Shown: positions 10,501 to 19,491, counted from the stretch's first letter. The stretch is 64,000 nucleotides of DNA from Symsagittifera roscoffensis (GCF_963678635.1 NC_087071.1:12537088-12601087), one strand, 5' to 3'. Notes: generated by a model from the letters alone, not told the origin. Program-made: numbers and translations.

Positions 10501-12759
10501 CTTTTTTATTGCTATTTTCCTTAATTGTGGTGTTAAGGTCATCATTAAGATTTCTGTCATCTTTGTATTTTTATAGTCATGTGTATTTAGTGAATATGCT
10601 TTTCGAACTAGTGTTTCGATTCGTACTGCTATTTGCTTGATGGTTTCGTTTGGTAATCTACGAATTTCATTACATAAAACTCTTTGTTGTTGTTTGTTTC
10701 TTTCGGAGTCAAACATTTTTGAAAATTCTTGTGTAAATCTTTTCCAATTTGATTTTATTTCTAGAGGTAGTACTGAAAACCATTTTTGGGCTGCGCCATC
10801 TAAGGTTGTTTGTATCAACGCTGTGCGTCGATGTATCCAATTTTGATGAAGTGGCGTGTTAATTGGTTCAGGTCCTATGTTTAAAATCAAATTTGCTGTT
10901 ACTGCATTTAAGTAATCTTCTACAGAGTATTCAGGGTCTGTTCCTGTGAAGACCATTAAAGGTTTATTTGATGTTATCGATGATCCACCCATAAGGTATG
11001 GATTCATTGTCATTTGTAATGATTCTGCTGCATTTGGCATTTGAGAAAAATTTGAAAGTTGGTTTCTTGTTATTTCATGTTGTTGAAGATAATATGGGAG
11101 TGGTATTTCATTTTGCATTTGTGATGGTTGATACGAGTGTGCAGTCATTGGATTTTGTTGTTGAATTGGTTGAAAAGATTGTGTATTAATTGGATTTTGT
11201 TGTTGAATTGGTTGTTGATGTTGTGCATCTATCGGTTGTGGAGAAAAATTTCTATGATTTGTACGTGTTTTCTGTATTCCTTGTCTGCGATATTCTTGAG
11301 TATTTTGTGCAAATATATCTGGTTGTAAGGAATCATCATCTGAGGATAAATAATCCATTTGATAAGATGTTTGTTTTTTATTTTTATTTTGTTGAAAAAA
11401 TGGGTAATTTTCACTGCGATCCTGTGGAGGATTTGGTTGAAAATTTTTGGAATTATATTGGGCCGTTGGGTTATCCCAGTTTCGAGGTTTTGTATATTGA
11501 TTAAAATTCCTTTGTGGTTGATAATTTGTTTTTGATGGATGTGTATAATTATAATTATGGTCTGCAAAGTTGTTTCTAGTGAATGTTTTACGTGTTTTTG
11601 ATGGTATTGTCATGGGTCTGTATGTTTGGTAATCCATATGTGAATATTTAGGAGCAACCGAAGGTTTAACGGTTGATTGTAAGGTTACCTGTGTTTGTGA
11701 AGGATTTGTATTTCTTGGTGTTGTTAAATTTGGGCGTATTGGTGAAATACTTTGTTGTGTAGTTGTTGTGTGTACAATTTCTTCATTTATGAAGTGTGAT
11801 GGTGTCTGGATATCTTGTTGAGTAAGATTCCTAGTTCCATTGAGGTTTTCGTTGTGTATGACTGTAGAGTTTAAACTATTATTTTGTGTATCGGGTAAAA
11901 ATGTATTATAGTTTAATGGTGTTGCATCAATTGTTAATGGTATTACTCTTACGTAATCTCTTATGTAAGATATTGTACCTATTGCTTGACTTGAGATTGA
12001 TTGTGGAAAGCTTATAAATGCGGGATGAGACCATTCGGGGTCCCAAACATAATCTGATTGTTCTGTGATAGCGGTATCATCGTTCGAATTTTGGGGTCTA
12101 AAATTTTTTCTTGCTTGTGCAATTAAATCAATATTGTGTGTGAAATAATCTATTATGAACCATGCCAAAATTTTTTGTAAATCGTGTTTGGTATGTTGTG
12201 AAACGTCGTCTTTCGTGAAATTTTCTTTAATGATGTTTAAATAACTAGAGAGTAGTGTGATTTCATGTCGTACTCTTAAATGTTTAGATGTTTCTGTCGG
12301 TGAGACATTTGTTAATGGGATTTCGTTTTCTAATATCGAAATATAACTATATATTATTGCGAAAACTTCATTGGTGAAAATGGAGTTTGCTCTTTGTGAG
12401 TTATGGTATTGGATGCTTTTTATATATTCTGAAAAAACTTTTGAAAATTCTAAATCAAGATCGTCTGTTTGTATAGTATATGTTCTATTATTATGGTTTG
12501 GGGAAGTGAACTCTATGGAGTAGATTCCATACTGTTGTGTTATGTTGCATATATCTTTTAAGTAGTGGTCTATGATTTGTCTTTTGATTTTTACATCGGG
12601 GAACTCTGTTTTACATGGACTGATTCCGGGTTCAAATAAATTTACGAGTAAATTTTGACAAAATATGTGTTGTCCTCTATCAGTATCTGCGTCTACTATA
12701 AAAGGAAAGATTTCATCATCATCTGGAGTTTCGTCACCTGGGGTGTGCGTTGAACTCAT
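4537..12759 (-). CDS. gag-pol: Gag-Pol polyprotein (2740 aa), intact
   Basis: A single uninterrupted frame. Domains by approximate residue: acidic N-terminus; Gln/Asn/Pro-rich linker (~330-590); retrotransposon capsid-type domain (~600-760); CCHC knuckle C-x2-C-x4-H-x4-C (~841-855); Arg/Ser/Asn-rich tract (~890-1090); aspartic protease with DSGAES at 1229-1234; reverse transcriptase (~1590-1790) with catalytic YLDD at 1737-1740; RNase H starting near MCDASNFG (~1885) with TDHKP (~1953); integrase HHCC zinc-binding domain (~2245-2290) and D,D,E core (FDTKGP ~2318, TDNGTEF ~2380, GLVEGMN ~2420); GPY/F module (LRKGPYQII ~2592); basic tail. No chromodomain is visible. Gag and Pol share one frame without frameshift or stop, so the Gag:Pol ratio must be set by proteolysis or another means. 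All catalytic motifs are present. Confidence 0.97.
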   Translation of the reverse strand: MSSTHTPGDETPDDDEIFPFIVDADTDRGQHIFCQNLLVNLFEPGISPCKTEFPDVKIKRQIIDHYLKDICNITQQYGIYSIEFTSPNHNNRTYTIQTDDLDLEFSKVFSEYIKSIQYHNSQRANSIFTNEVFAIIYSYISILENEIPLTNVSPTETSKHLRVRHEITLLSSYLNIIKENFTKDDVSQHTKHDLQKILAWFIIDYFTHNIDLIAQARKNFRPQNSNDDTAITEQSDYVWDPEWSHPAFISFPQSISSQAIGTISYIRDYVRVIPLTIDATPLNYNTFLPDTQNNSLNSTVIHNENLNGTRNLTQQDIQTPSHFINEEIVHTTTTQQSISPIRPNLTTPRNTNPSQTQVTLQSTVKPSVAPKYSHMDYQTYRPMTIPSKTRKTFTRNNFADHNYNYTHPSKTNYQPQRNFNQYTKPRNWDNPTAQYNSKNFQPNPPQDRSENYPFFQQNKNKKQTSYQMDYLSSDDDSLQPDIFAQNTQEYRRQGIQKTRTNHRNFSPQPIDAQHQQPIQQQNPINTQSFQPIQQQNPMTAHSYQPSQMQNEIPLPYYLQQHEITRNQLSNFSQMPNAAESLQMTMNPYLMGGSSITSNKPLMVFTGTDPEYSVEDYLNAVTANLILNIGPEPINTPLHQNWIHRRTALIQTTLDGAAQKWFSVLPLEIKSNWKRFTQEFSKMFDSERNKQQQRVLCNEIRRLPNETIKQIAVRIETLVRKAYSLNTHDYKNTKMTEILMMTLTPQLRKIAIKKRASHPSSIREPDLDFRKLVDKLEQAEITMKLEETENLKLQYVNRIETTPTNINNIQESETDLVEKITEILNIYEKNPNFKGKPSFKKWCNYCRRYGHSISECRQKQQDSQNKPQKYKEPNKSFYQYMKKDQNLPNKTVHSNNSSGKPLPNNTNYTRNQSPYNSSYRGRSPERRNTYNPSQNHYNRPNSRNNYSRSNSNTQRFVSRSNSQSRNNYYPNNQSRNSSYKRNRNYSYNRNRSYSNNRNQNYPNNRSRNNSYNRSNYNRPNNNYQNRSRNNSQNRHPSYNNRYRNYSQSPHRNNNNYNNSNNRHRSSTPKHQRQINQVQANPETTSDPPGIDDTVTDTLQLNQINCTSSDSESDTENTLAINMIKVENDYESVIYEQPFPSHIYENQSEFLQNNYTTPINSTPTTQETNEINTTNQTNKNTKTKCLNTNHIYQNIQKEQPKEKIWTIPFLLESPRNKEFQPPDLEIDFLIDSGAESNIINIPTWNEIKTLHPKLTPLETSSKLATAQGSTLINYGKIQLFLLPTRTMEQSKILNKPFKQIFHITDIKYNIIGIPFISKYIPTINILNSKILIKDKYTKTKETSLTFFQRLNKQPPFFSKFYPIFNQQRKHLKPLSGNIYNFSIKQVHQYDKEQNKQKFYMSDFEFKPIHKFFKITISSIKYLKNSNSDIISLHVYNNTPYQVTLPLGLLGYCETNATISPIHEKAYRVNNILQLLDICQSTILNEELSINNIISNENRNTDYFTKTPYFKPTFNISNYTADQQKFLTMFNFQHSQITQDEFEKLAKQLIKYSSVYATSKFDVGKISSSLHLPLKPDAVFKKQRASKVPIHLHDKVNRLLDILEQYNIISPVNKEEQPKGNTFINPVIILAKGESLKIVLDARYLNSLIDESKCNWPIEPIQVILTKINGKYFTTADMNSAYNQMPLDEQSRRLTQFVIGNQQYEFNRLFYGISIGPAAFSAFMSKIFRPLILKKNAITYLDDVFMQSQTKDEMFNVLEKYHQILQNENLKAAPDKSHFFLTRVKFLGHNIERKTITPLKSRIDAIQKLQPPTNKKKIQEFLGMLNFLSKYVYKMQLYLRPFYNILRQQNNFEWNTEHQARFEEIKKLLTEQISNTIPDPDQPFYAMCDASNFGIGAALLQSHNGTNKMNLISANSRLFTQAELRLSTLMRECTAIIYTLTEYEFLILGSKHPTVLFTDHKPIIFLFTQKSNPNHRVYRFQLILMKFPNLHIVWTAGKNLALPDTLSRNTPPELLTRKTTVEIPKNIKFYLAENETSPRLECKYAVKTDIEQSQINNLQHFPLYLDCQNNHYEVDLLGTSTFKPIPYSQWIKSNTQQKRTKQHLPKKDHFPLIEKEDLTDKINLSGPQTNDSKYTINQVFDLHDPLDTIPLSKLEIENIFLPPTETITISTLKQYQNLDPIIRQLKSWHKYKTKPIKADSTILGNKTLLRYFRKFNNTTINEKTDLLEYNLNESTVPCLPISMILIAFNISHTQNIKGHSGSEKTYSNFIQNFYFPNAPIWIKVLCNDCIVCQLNKPYPNQKQIAQKQDFKGQSLYFNHRISFDTKGPISPSSEGNSYIMVIVDAFTHYVALNPVPHCNAYYAYTTLYEHWIAKFGLPEILVTDNGTEFINNEIITLCHLYNIKHKPRTSHAPWTNGLVEGMNRSLQEYLRCIINGNDTKYTEWSADVKLFPLAYNSQITTTLGMSPYEMVFNQKPRKPIMFTANSHKNAQGYCKPTKDSICYNLPLHTHDEDHFHHPQILKLASGTHTEWILNRDKKHNEIYQKITKKLLQRQNINEQINSRFTPASDLKIGTFVLIPNFNTQKGISKKLQPLRKGPYQIIARPTDVTYKITDSNKKEIVQHRNNLLPYYPKEYALRELTQLYSFTGLKIIQNEPHLKNTEQNDNPTENQNTKPTATKNNTQNHKESPKQRKNRKMTEQIIPQEQIDKSENRKTTRLRNQPRKNYKIFIPQSKILKKVEFQK

Positions 12760-13201
12760 TTTTCCGTTCGATGACTGTTAATATGTAATTAATAATGTGT
12801 CGAATTGGTTGATTCCAATTGTATAAATGTACTGGTTTGTGTTTGTACTGTTTTTTTATTCTTCTTTTTCCTCTTTGTGATGAATTTGAAGTTGTTTCTG
12901 AGTCAGAAAAATATAATTGATCGTGAAGTGGGTAATTTTTATCTATTGATTCTTTTAGTTTGTAAAGTTCGTCTAAACTGTTGGTTTCTGATTCTGAAAA
13001 TGCGTTTCGATTTTTTGAAAATCTTCTTCGTGTTATTTGTCTTTGTTTAGTTATTATTTTTCTCTTTAGTGTTTGTCGTTTTGTTCGAATGTATCCAACT
13101 GTTTGTGTATGAGGTGTGATTACAAGGTCGTATTTTTTGTTATCTATTTCACAATTGTGTAAAATGATTGTTTGTTTATTTCCTAGGTTTTTAAATGACA
13201 T
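12734..13201 (-). CDS. Basic 155-aa pre-gag ORF
   Basis: An ATG-initiated ORF directly upstream of Gag-Pol; its 3' end overlaps the Gag-Pol start by 26 nt in another frame. The protein is strongly basic in the middle (Lys/Arg/Gln clusters such as KRQTLKRKIITKQRQITRRR around residues 40-60). An acidic, Ser-rich stretch follows (residues ~67-110), then another basic patch. There is no signal peptide, membrane segment or zinc motif. The Arg-rich stretch resembles the nuclear-import or RNA-binding motifs of viral accessory proteins; that is only a composition argument. An ORF ahead of gag is unusual for gypsy elements. The overlap suggests leaky scanning, reinitiation or splicing for Gag-Pol expression. 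I do not recognise the family. Confidence 0.6.
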   Translation of the reverse strand: MSFKNLGNKQTIILHNCEIDNKKYDLVITPHTQTVGYIRTKRQTLKRKIITKQRQITRRRFSKNRNAFSESETNSLDELYKLKESIDKNYPLHDQLYFSDSETTSNSSQRGKRRIKKQYKHKPVHLYNWNQPIRHIINYILTVIERKNEFNAHPR

Positions 13202-14435
13202 AAGGTTTAGGATGACGGATGCAAAAGGTTGTTAAATGATTTCTATTTTCCTAAACTGTTAGTTCTTACGATTTTTTGGTTAGCTTAACCTGGGTCTATT
13301 TGTTCAGGGTTGGAGAGAAAAGTATATCGATTCCGAAGAATGATTTTTACTTTCTCGTGACTAGTATAAGCTAAGGTGTTAACTTACTTAATCTTACTTA
13401 GGGGTAGTGATTGTGTTCAAGGGTTGGAGAATAGTAAATCGATCCACAAGGTTCAGGTATAATTAGAACGCGAGTAGTTCGTTAGATACTATTTTAAACT
13501 TACTAAGTCTAAGATTTATCCTGAGTCTGGTAAGAGGGGGGGTCAAGTGAAGGATGATTAACCGAAGTTCTTCACTGTTTATCCTAATTTGAATGATTAG
13601 TTTTGTTTAAAAATTTCTATTAGTCTTGGGTCTTTAGAAAGGGTTGGGTAGTGAATCGACGTTTGAGGTCGTTAGACACTAATTAAGTGGGTGGGGGAGA
13701 ACAAAGTTGTTCTGTTTGATCCAAGGATAAGCCTTGATGATCAAATTTGAAATTTAATTAAGTAGAAAATGATTTAAGATCCAAGGATAAGCCTTGATGA
13801 TCTGGTTTTAAAATTAAGTGAATTTAAGTTTTAATAAATTTTTAAATGTGTGTAAAGGAAAGATTTAGTGTTTTGATGATATTAGTGAGTTGATGATTGC
13901 TGTTATGTTTTAGGTGATGAAGCTGGAACAACAAGATGATTTATGATTACTAACCATTTATTGTCATGCTACTAATTTTTATTTTTATTTTCCAATAAAT
14001 ATTTTTCAAACATGTTTTGTATAATACTGCAGAGTTTTAGGAAAACGATCTTAGATCTTTTTATCAATCGTTATTGTATAATATTAATTTTGTTTAGCGC
14101 CTGAAATGATTTTGAAGATTAACTTCAAGGTTTTATGTTTGCAAATGGAAATCTAAATTCATTGCAAGTAGTATTCGAAATATAAAAGTTTGTTCTGGCT
14201 TTTGCCGAACTATCATATAACTATACGGCAAGTTTCTACTTTGTCGTATGTCGTCTTTGGTTCGATGTCTTCTTCCAATTCCGGGTAGTTCTATTATGGT
14301 TCGGAATATTGGCTCTGATCTATTGAGTCGGAGAGACATTTCAATTAAATTATTGTCGTATAACATTTTGTAAATGTTTTTGTCTAATTTCTAATCTAAT
14401 TTTGGTTAATTCTAATCTAGTAAGGTCTTGTTCGA
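13202..14435 (-). other. Retroelement 5' leader with internal repeats
   Basis: About 1.2 kb between the primer-binding site and the first convincing ORF. It holds a 25-bp perfect direct repeat (13718-13742 and 13778-13802) whose core, AAGGATAAGCCTT, is an imperfect palindrome. It also holds three degenerate copies of a motif like GGTTGGAGAATAGTAAATCG (near 13310, 13418 and 13640). A 77-codon open frame at 14366-14133 (minus) lies just after the primer-binding site; it has no recognisable domain. A long structured leader would suit packaging, regulation or splicing, but none of these can be shown here. Confidence 0.6.
13718..13802. repeat. 25-bp direct repeat pair in leader
   Basis: Two identical 25-mers, 13718-13742 and 13778-13802, 60 bp apart. 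Each contains AAGG..CCTT arms flanked by GATC. Perfect conservation in otherwise unique AT-rich leader suggests recent duplication or a selected binding site. Confidence 0.85.
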
Positions 14436-14452
14436 GACTTATGGTCGCACCA
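14436..14452 (-). promoter_or_regulatory. Putative tRNA primer-binding site
   Basis: The minus strand reads TGGTGCGACCATAAGTC two bases inside the LTR end. TGG complements the CCA tail of a tRNA, and the position is the canonical one for minus-strand primer annealing. The primer would be a tRNA ending GGTCGCACCA. I cannot say which tRNA that is. Confidence 0.7.
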
Positions 14453-14454
14453 GA

Positions 14455-14862
14455 TGAGTTAGGACCGAAGTGTAACTCATAGAGTAATTTCGGATAGGGT
14501 ACACCGTCTGCTCGTCACGCTATCTTATTTTCGGCCGGATAGATTCGTGCAACTTCTTAGTCTAATACCGATCCTAATCTTACTCTTATACTATCTAGTC
14601 TCAGGTTGTTTAACTAGTCTCTGCTAGGCTCAATAGATCTAGGGTATACTGGTTTATTGCGGCTGCTGAAGTGCTCGGGAGAGTCCAACTAATTTCTAAG
14701 TTAAATTCAAATCTCTCTGGTGCTGAAATTACAAGTAACTTCAGCACTTACAAATAAGTGGGTTGTTAGTTAGATGGATCATGATTGGTTAATATTAAAT
14801 ACTTTACATTGGTAAAACATTTAATTTATCCAATCATAAAATGTAGTTTAGATCAGGTTCCA
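14455..14862 (-). repeat. 5' LTR of the gypsy-type element
   Basis: A 408-bp LTR. On the minus strand it begins TGGAACC and ends CCTAACTCA, so it has TG..CA termini. Both borders are fixed by comparison with the related solo LTR at 21321-21684, whose similarity stops at the same bases. An AATAAA signal lies at 14658-14653 (minus). ATTGG and CCAAT motifs lie near the upstream (U3) end. It is followed by two bases (TC) and then the primer-binding site. Confidence 0.9.
14653..14658 (-). promoter_or_regulatory. Candidate polyadenylation signal in LTR
   Basis: AATAAA on the minus strand in the middle of the LTR. This is the usual place for the retroelement poly(A) signal. The related solo LTR does not keep an exact copy. 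Confidence 0.45.
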
Positions 14863-16248
14863 CCCTGTACCCCGTTTATGATACCTGGTAAATATTTTCC
14901 ACCCCTGTAATGAATTAAACCAACCATTAAGGAACACAAATTTGGTAATTCGTTACAAATTTCCCTTCTATTAAAAATTAGGGTGTTAACAAGATCCAGC
15001 AGAACATGCCATTGACTCCTAATCATAAGTCGTCCGATTATTTTCATCAAAGTTCTCAAAAACTTTGAACTAAGGGTGCCTACAGAGCTTTGTTGATCAA
15101 AGCCTGAGAGTCGAACTAAAGATAGATAATATTTCAAAGATGGTATAAATTACTCCTGGATTAACACGTATAGCCATAAACTTATCAACTTAAGTTGGTG
15201 CTAACACTGCTAAAACTTATACTGAGCTTGAGAGTTTTCTGATGCTTAGCCGTTAAAGCACCCTGATCATGGTCAAAGAAAATCAAAATCTTTGACGTTT
15301 AAAGCTAATATTTAGATTGATAAATTACCACCGGCGAAGAGGAGAATTAATGGTAAAAACCTGTCGAGATAAAATCTGCCTTAGGGTAACTCAAAACCCT
15401 TCGAGTTGGAAATAACATTAGGCAATTTAACTTTCTGGACATAAACAATTAGGAAAAGTTTATAGTTAACGTAACTATATGCACTAAATTATTAGACTGT
15501 TTTGACAAGAACCAGCCTTCAAAATTAAGTTTTTAAAACAAAATTTCAAAAACAGTTGTTATAAATTTTAACGAGCCACGCGTTGTTTGATAAGCAAATG
15601 TATGGATTATACTAATTGAAAGAAAAAACAAGATTATTGAAAGGATAAGCTCGTATATCAGGGAAAACCCTGAATGTTCCGACTGCCCCATACTTAGTTT
15701 CGAATAGTTTTTGATAACAGAAAATCATGGAAAGCTATAAGTTTTGGACAAAATCGAAGATCAAATTTGAAATGCTTAGTCGCACAAAATTAATACGACC
15801 GACTAATAATTTGTTTAAAAAATTTTGCGCGAGATTTTTTGCCAAGCAAAAATAATATGTGTTACGCTTTCAGCATTATAAATGAAAATTTCAAGGTGCC
15901 GATAAACTAATCCAGAGCATGGCCAAATTAGCTGTTTTCAAACTCCAGAAGTTTGCAAAAAACAATCGAAGGTATAACATCTTCTTACATTTTGATTCAA
16001 TCGATATCTTCAATGGGGTATAAATTTTCGATATCTTCAATGAGGTATAAATTTTTTTCTTATAAACTGTTACTTTAATCGCCGCAAACTGACTGGAAAA
16101 AAACGCACCAAAGGCAAAGAATCAGTTTTCTTTAAAAGTCGGAACAATTAGCGGGGTGACTTTATGAGCGCGCTCGTAATGAGGTTTTATGGATGATAAT
16201 GAAATATTAACAATTTTTTTTAATTGTTGTGATTATAATCGATTATAA
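14863..16248. other. Flank of the retroelement, unassigned
   Basis: Host-side DNA next to the LTR (first bases CCCTG). 14863-15640 is less AT-biased than its surroundings and has partial open frames, but no domain or RNA could be recognised. 15645-15690 is a minus-oriented fragment of the Helentron-like 3' end (CAGGG..CCCTG hairpin followed by AATGTTCCGAC). A 28-bp motif containing CGATATCTTCAATG is repeated twice near 15995-16050. Confidence 0.5.
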
Positions 16249-16770
16249 TTGTTTCAACTTTCGGAGAAAGTTACAGAATTTTGTCCTTGGGTTCTTTTTT
16301 TTTCTACAGACAAAATTTAACGTTTCAACTAGCAAGTTTTCAACGTTTCAACTAGATGTTTCATTTTGACGTTTTAACTAGACAAAGATTTAACATTTTA
16401 AACAAAAATTACTGTGGTTCTGAGCGCAAACTATGTTGCCTCTGATCATTTTTGTTAAAATTATTGAGGTTCAAGGATTGCCAATTTGACCAATTTGGGT
16501 TGATTCGCGCAATATATAATTATTTTGTGCTAATAAATTGTAAAACGAGAACAAATAAGGTATATAAGCCGTTTCAATTGATTTGAAGCAGGATTATTTA
16601 GTTCATTTAAAATTCTGCTAAATACAAAAATCATCACCTTGAGGGAATGGTTTTCAAAAGATCAAAACGAAAATAAATAACGTCATAACTTTTTTCAGAA
16701 AAATTTTTTCTTCATCCTTTAAATGCAGTTGGGTCATTCAAGCCTATAACCTGATACGAACAGTCTTGTT
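16249..16770 (+). mobile_element. Helentron/HINE-like non-autonomous element, diverged copy
   Basis: It follows the consensus of the 42852-50119 array from end to end: a TTGTTTCAACTTTCGGAGAA start, the internal GATTGCCAATTTGACCAATT block, and a 3' end with CCTGATACGAACAGTCTTGTT. Substitutions and small indels throughout; non-coding. Confidence 0.75.
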
Positions 16771-16782
16771 TTTTCCCGCTTT

Positions 16783-16980
16783 TTAAAAGTGAGGAATATA
16801 TATTCTCGGTTTTTTTATTTTCACACCAATTTCCGTAGGAATATTTCCTCTAGGGATCGATCCCTGACCTTCGTGGACCCTGCCGGTTTGATATTTTAGT
16901 ACTGACGTTGTAACGCGATTTTTAAATGCTATAGAGGAATGAGCTATTCGTTGGGGCAAGTAATTGAGGTAATGAGCCAT
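16783..16980 (-). repeat. tRNA-derived SINE-like fragment
   Basis: On the minus strand, a box-A-like stretch (near 16949-16928, TAGCTCATTCCTCTATAG) is followed about 65 bp later by a box-B-like GGGATCGATCCC (16864-16853). No cloverleaf can be drawn. It may be a SINE head or tRNA relic. Confidence 0.3.
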
Positions 16981-17279
16981 TTCGCCTTATTAATCCCAAA
17001 AAGGACTTAAATTTTACCAACTAATTTTGACTAAAATCATGTCTTATGATTACTTTATTTGCCAAAAACTATTCAAGACAAGTTAGTGGGCATTTTGAAC
17101 ATAGTAACCCAAAATTTTTTAGAGTTCAAATAAATTATAATTCATTTAAATTCTATGACAATGAATTTTTACGGATTATAGTAGGTAAGTATTTATTCAT
17201 AAGTTTTCTGACTGGCTTTTTTGCTGCGCTACTCATTCTACTGAATTTCAAATAAAACCTTTACGAATAAACTTTTTTA

Positions 17280-17488
17280 AATGCCATACTGAAAGCCCCA
17301 TAATCCTCCCCAGCCCCCCTCATTCATTAGCTTGTACCGTCTTCCAACACTATCCACCACATCTACCCAAAGTTTTCACATACCTACTCACCACCCCACC
17401 CAAACACAACACTTAATTTACACCCCCGTAAGGTAAAGGGTTTTTAAAGGTTTGCAGGGGGTGGTGGGGTTAAATAAGTGTAAGAGAG

Positions 17489-17528
<40 letters not shown>

Positions 17529-17680
17529 GGGGGGGGGGTAAAAGTATGTACGCGGGGGAAGGTGATGAAAGAGCATTTTTGCGAGTGTGTGGAGGGAAGT
17601 ATGGAGTCGTAATTGAAGGAAATAAGATTGTGGGACTAAATGTTATGTAAGTGGGGGGTAAAAAAAATGAATTAATAAAA
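17280..17680. repeat. C-rich/G-rich segment with (GA)n and poly-G
   Basis: A C-rich top strand (17290-17435) changes to a purine-rich one. This contains a GA microsatellite at 17483-17528, then a run of about 11 G. The two halves are partly inverted copies (ACCACCCCAC versus GGGTGGTGGGG). No coding sequence. Confidence 0.7.
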
Positions 17681-19055
17681 ATAATTTACCTGCCAAACGT
17701 ATGAATCAGTTTAGCTTCTGCAACATTCAAAGCTGGAATCTACACGCCAAAAAACTTATAAAAATCTGGGCTTTTTTAATGTCAAATTCTGTTTTATTGC
17801 ATCATAACCTAATATAATCACTTTTAATAAATTTTATTTCTTCATACTTCCTGATAGTCCAATATATCAACTCTAATTGATTAAATTAACTAAACTGAGT
17901 TCTACTTTGCTTGGTTTTTAAATAGTTTTTGATCCATTGTAATCGGTTATCTTAGAATTTTATGTAGACAGACTATGATCATCCATTATCATTGATATTA
18001 TCCAAGGAACATCATTGCGTGCTATAACCAATAGCATTGCAATCTTTTTTATTCTAACCATGCCTTTGATGAGGATACACTACTCAGAATGCGGTTTATT
18101 AGTTGCTCCGATTTGGTCAACAACATCTGTAAGGTAACGATTACCACAAAAAAATTGCTGGCGCTGCGCTATTAGTTAATTTGGCGGCTAGTTTATCTAA
18201 TATATCATTAATAAAAGGCACCTAATAATTTTTTTGTTAATCTGTTTGTTTATGATCAAGTTTAAAATAAACTTGAAAGATTTGTTTTTTTTTTTGCAAT
18301 GAATTGATCTTCGTGGCATATTGTTTGACTTGTTTTTCCAGTTTTTAGTTGAGTCTTTCTACCAAAATTTTTAAAATTCATGTTTGACTGATCCTAGTAA
18401 ATGTACAGGTACCCTTCTTCCCTTTAGTTGAGCGGGTTTTATCGGATCGTAGAAAGTTTTAAGTTTGTTTCATTATATTTTTTATCGATCCGATATCACA
18501 CTACATCCGCAAAAGTTTATGTTTTGAGGGAAGTGTATATTTTGTATCAAACGAACCACTGGGTTTTGGTTTTGGTAATTTGTGGTGTGGGTTACTATTA
18601 TAAGTTACTTCACTTCCAAATTATTAGTAACTAGAATGATAAATATCCTCAGAAGCTAATCCTCCGCATTTCATACAATTGTTCCTTCTAACGATGTTCA
18701 AGGCGCGATTCGCACTTGACAATAAAACGTCATTAGTACTCCTAAGTATGAAATTCATGGAATTTTTGGAAACATTGGTCTTTTTCGAATGATAAGTACT
18801 TCATTTTGGTCAATAGGAGCTGCGTTCAAAGCTTCAAACTGAGGCAAAAGTTCTTTGAAGAATTTTACTGAGGAGATTTATTAAAAATTCTTTGAGGAGA
18901 TTTTTTTTTCATTTTGTTAAAAAATACGTCTCTTTTCCATTCGTCCTCTCTGCTGGATATGTAAATATTCTTTTCCGTTTCTGTAGGGGCAATCCAAAAC
19001 TGTTCAGTAGTTTGTGTCTTTCGAAAGTTACGTTTTTTTCTGACAAAGGCAACTG
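17681..19055. other. No recognisable gene
   Basis: AT-rich DNA with scattered short frames and homopolymer runs. I see no exon with splice sites, no domain and no clear repeat. Confidence 0.5.
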
Positions 19056-19432
19056 TTAAAAACAGAGCGAGTGATGTAGTTTTGATTTCAAAACCTTGTT
19101 CGCTTCTTCCGGACGCATTTCGTTGAACTTTTTTATTTCTCTTTTCTGAGCTGCTGCTTCATCTTCAAGTCTTTTTAATGCTCACCTAGGTTTCTTTTTA
19201 GCCTCGCGTTTCTTTGGCCTTCAAACTTGTTACTTTTGGGGTATATATAATAGTTGGTTGAGTTGGAGTTCAGTTCATCGGTTTGAAAAGAAGATCCATA
19301 TCTACATTCAAATTAGATTTGGATGCTATTTGAATTATATCACTCCAGTCTTCCCATGAATTGGAGGGTATGGTTCTGCCAAATTTTTGGGAAAGCTCTC
19401 ACACTCAGTTCGATACTGCTAGACTGCGCCAT
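19056..19432 (-). pseudogene. Degenerate coding fragment, probably transposon-derived
   Basis: On the minus strand an ATG frame (MAQSSSIELS..) of 30 codons meets a stop at 19342-19340. Further open segments follow, then a charged, helix-like 39-codon stretch (KRLEDEAAAQKREIKKFNEM..) ending at TAA 19058-19056. Codon-like composition broken by stops and frameshifts suggests a decayed gene. Family unknown; a spliced host exon is a less likely alternative. Confidence 0.35.
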
Positions 19433-19491
19433 GACCAAAAGCTTTTTGCTATAATTGAAAATTTTAAAAAGAATAAGAAGAATTGAAAAAA

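Larger units (their letters stand above)
1..14862 (-). mobile_element. Ty3/gypsy-type LTR retrotransposon with envelope-like gene (3' end outside window)
   Basis: One element runs right to left: LTR (14862-14455), primer-binding site (14452-14436), leader, pre-gag ORF, Gag-Pol, a cluster of small ORFs, envelope-like gene. The pol order PR-RT-RH-IN, with integrase last, is that of the Metaviridae (Ty3/gypsy), not Copia or typical BEL. Gag and Pol are fused in one frame. The 2740-codon ORF has no lesion, so the insertion is probably young. The 3' LTR and both target-site copies cannot be compared because the element runs off the left edge. An envelope-like gene plus extra small ORFs makes it retrovirus-like in layout; whether it is infectious cannot be judged. 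Confidence 0.93.

Noticed and set aside
11229..11567. 112-codon Ile-rich minus frame
   Set aside because: Shadow of the Gln/Asn-rich Gag linker; composition fits frame-shifted low-complexity coding DNA.
14853..15137. 94-codon minus ORF next to the LTR
   Set aside because: It crosses the LTR border, so its end is created by the insertion, and no family is recognisable.
14863..15640. Possible organelle or rRNA fragment because of its different base composition
   Set aside because: No conserved rRNA block or mitochondrial gene could be identified.
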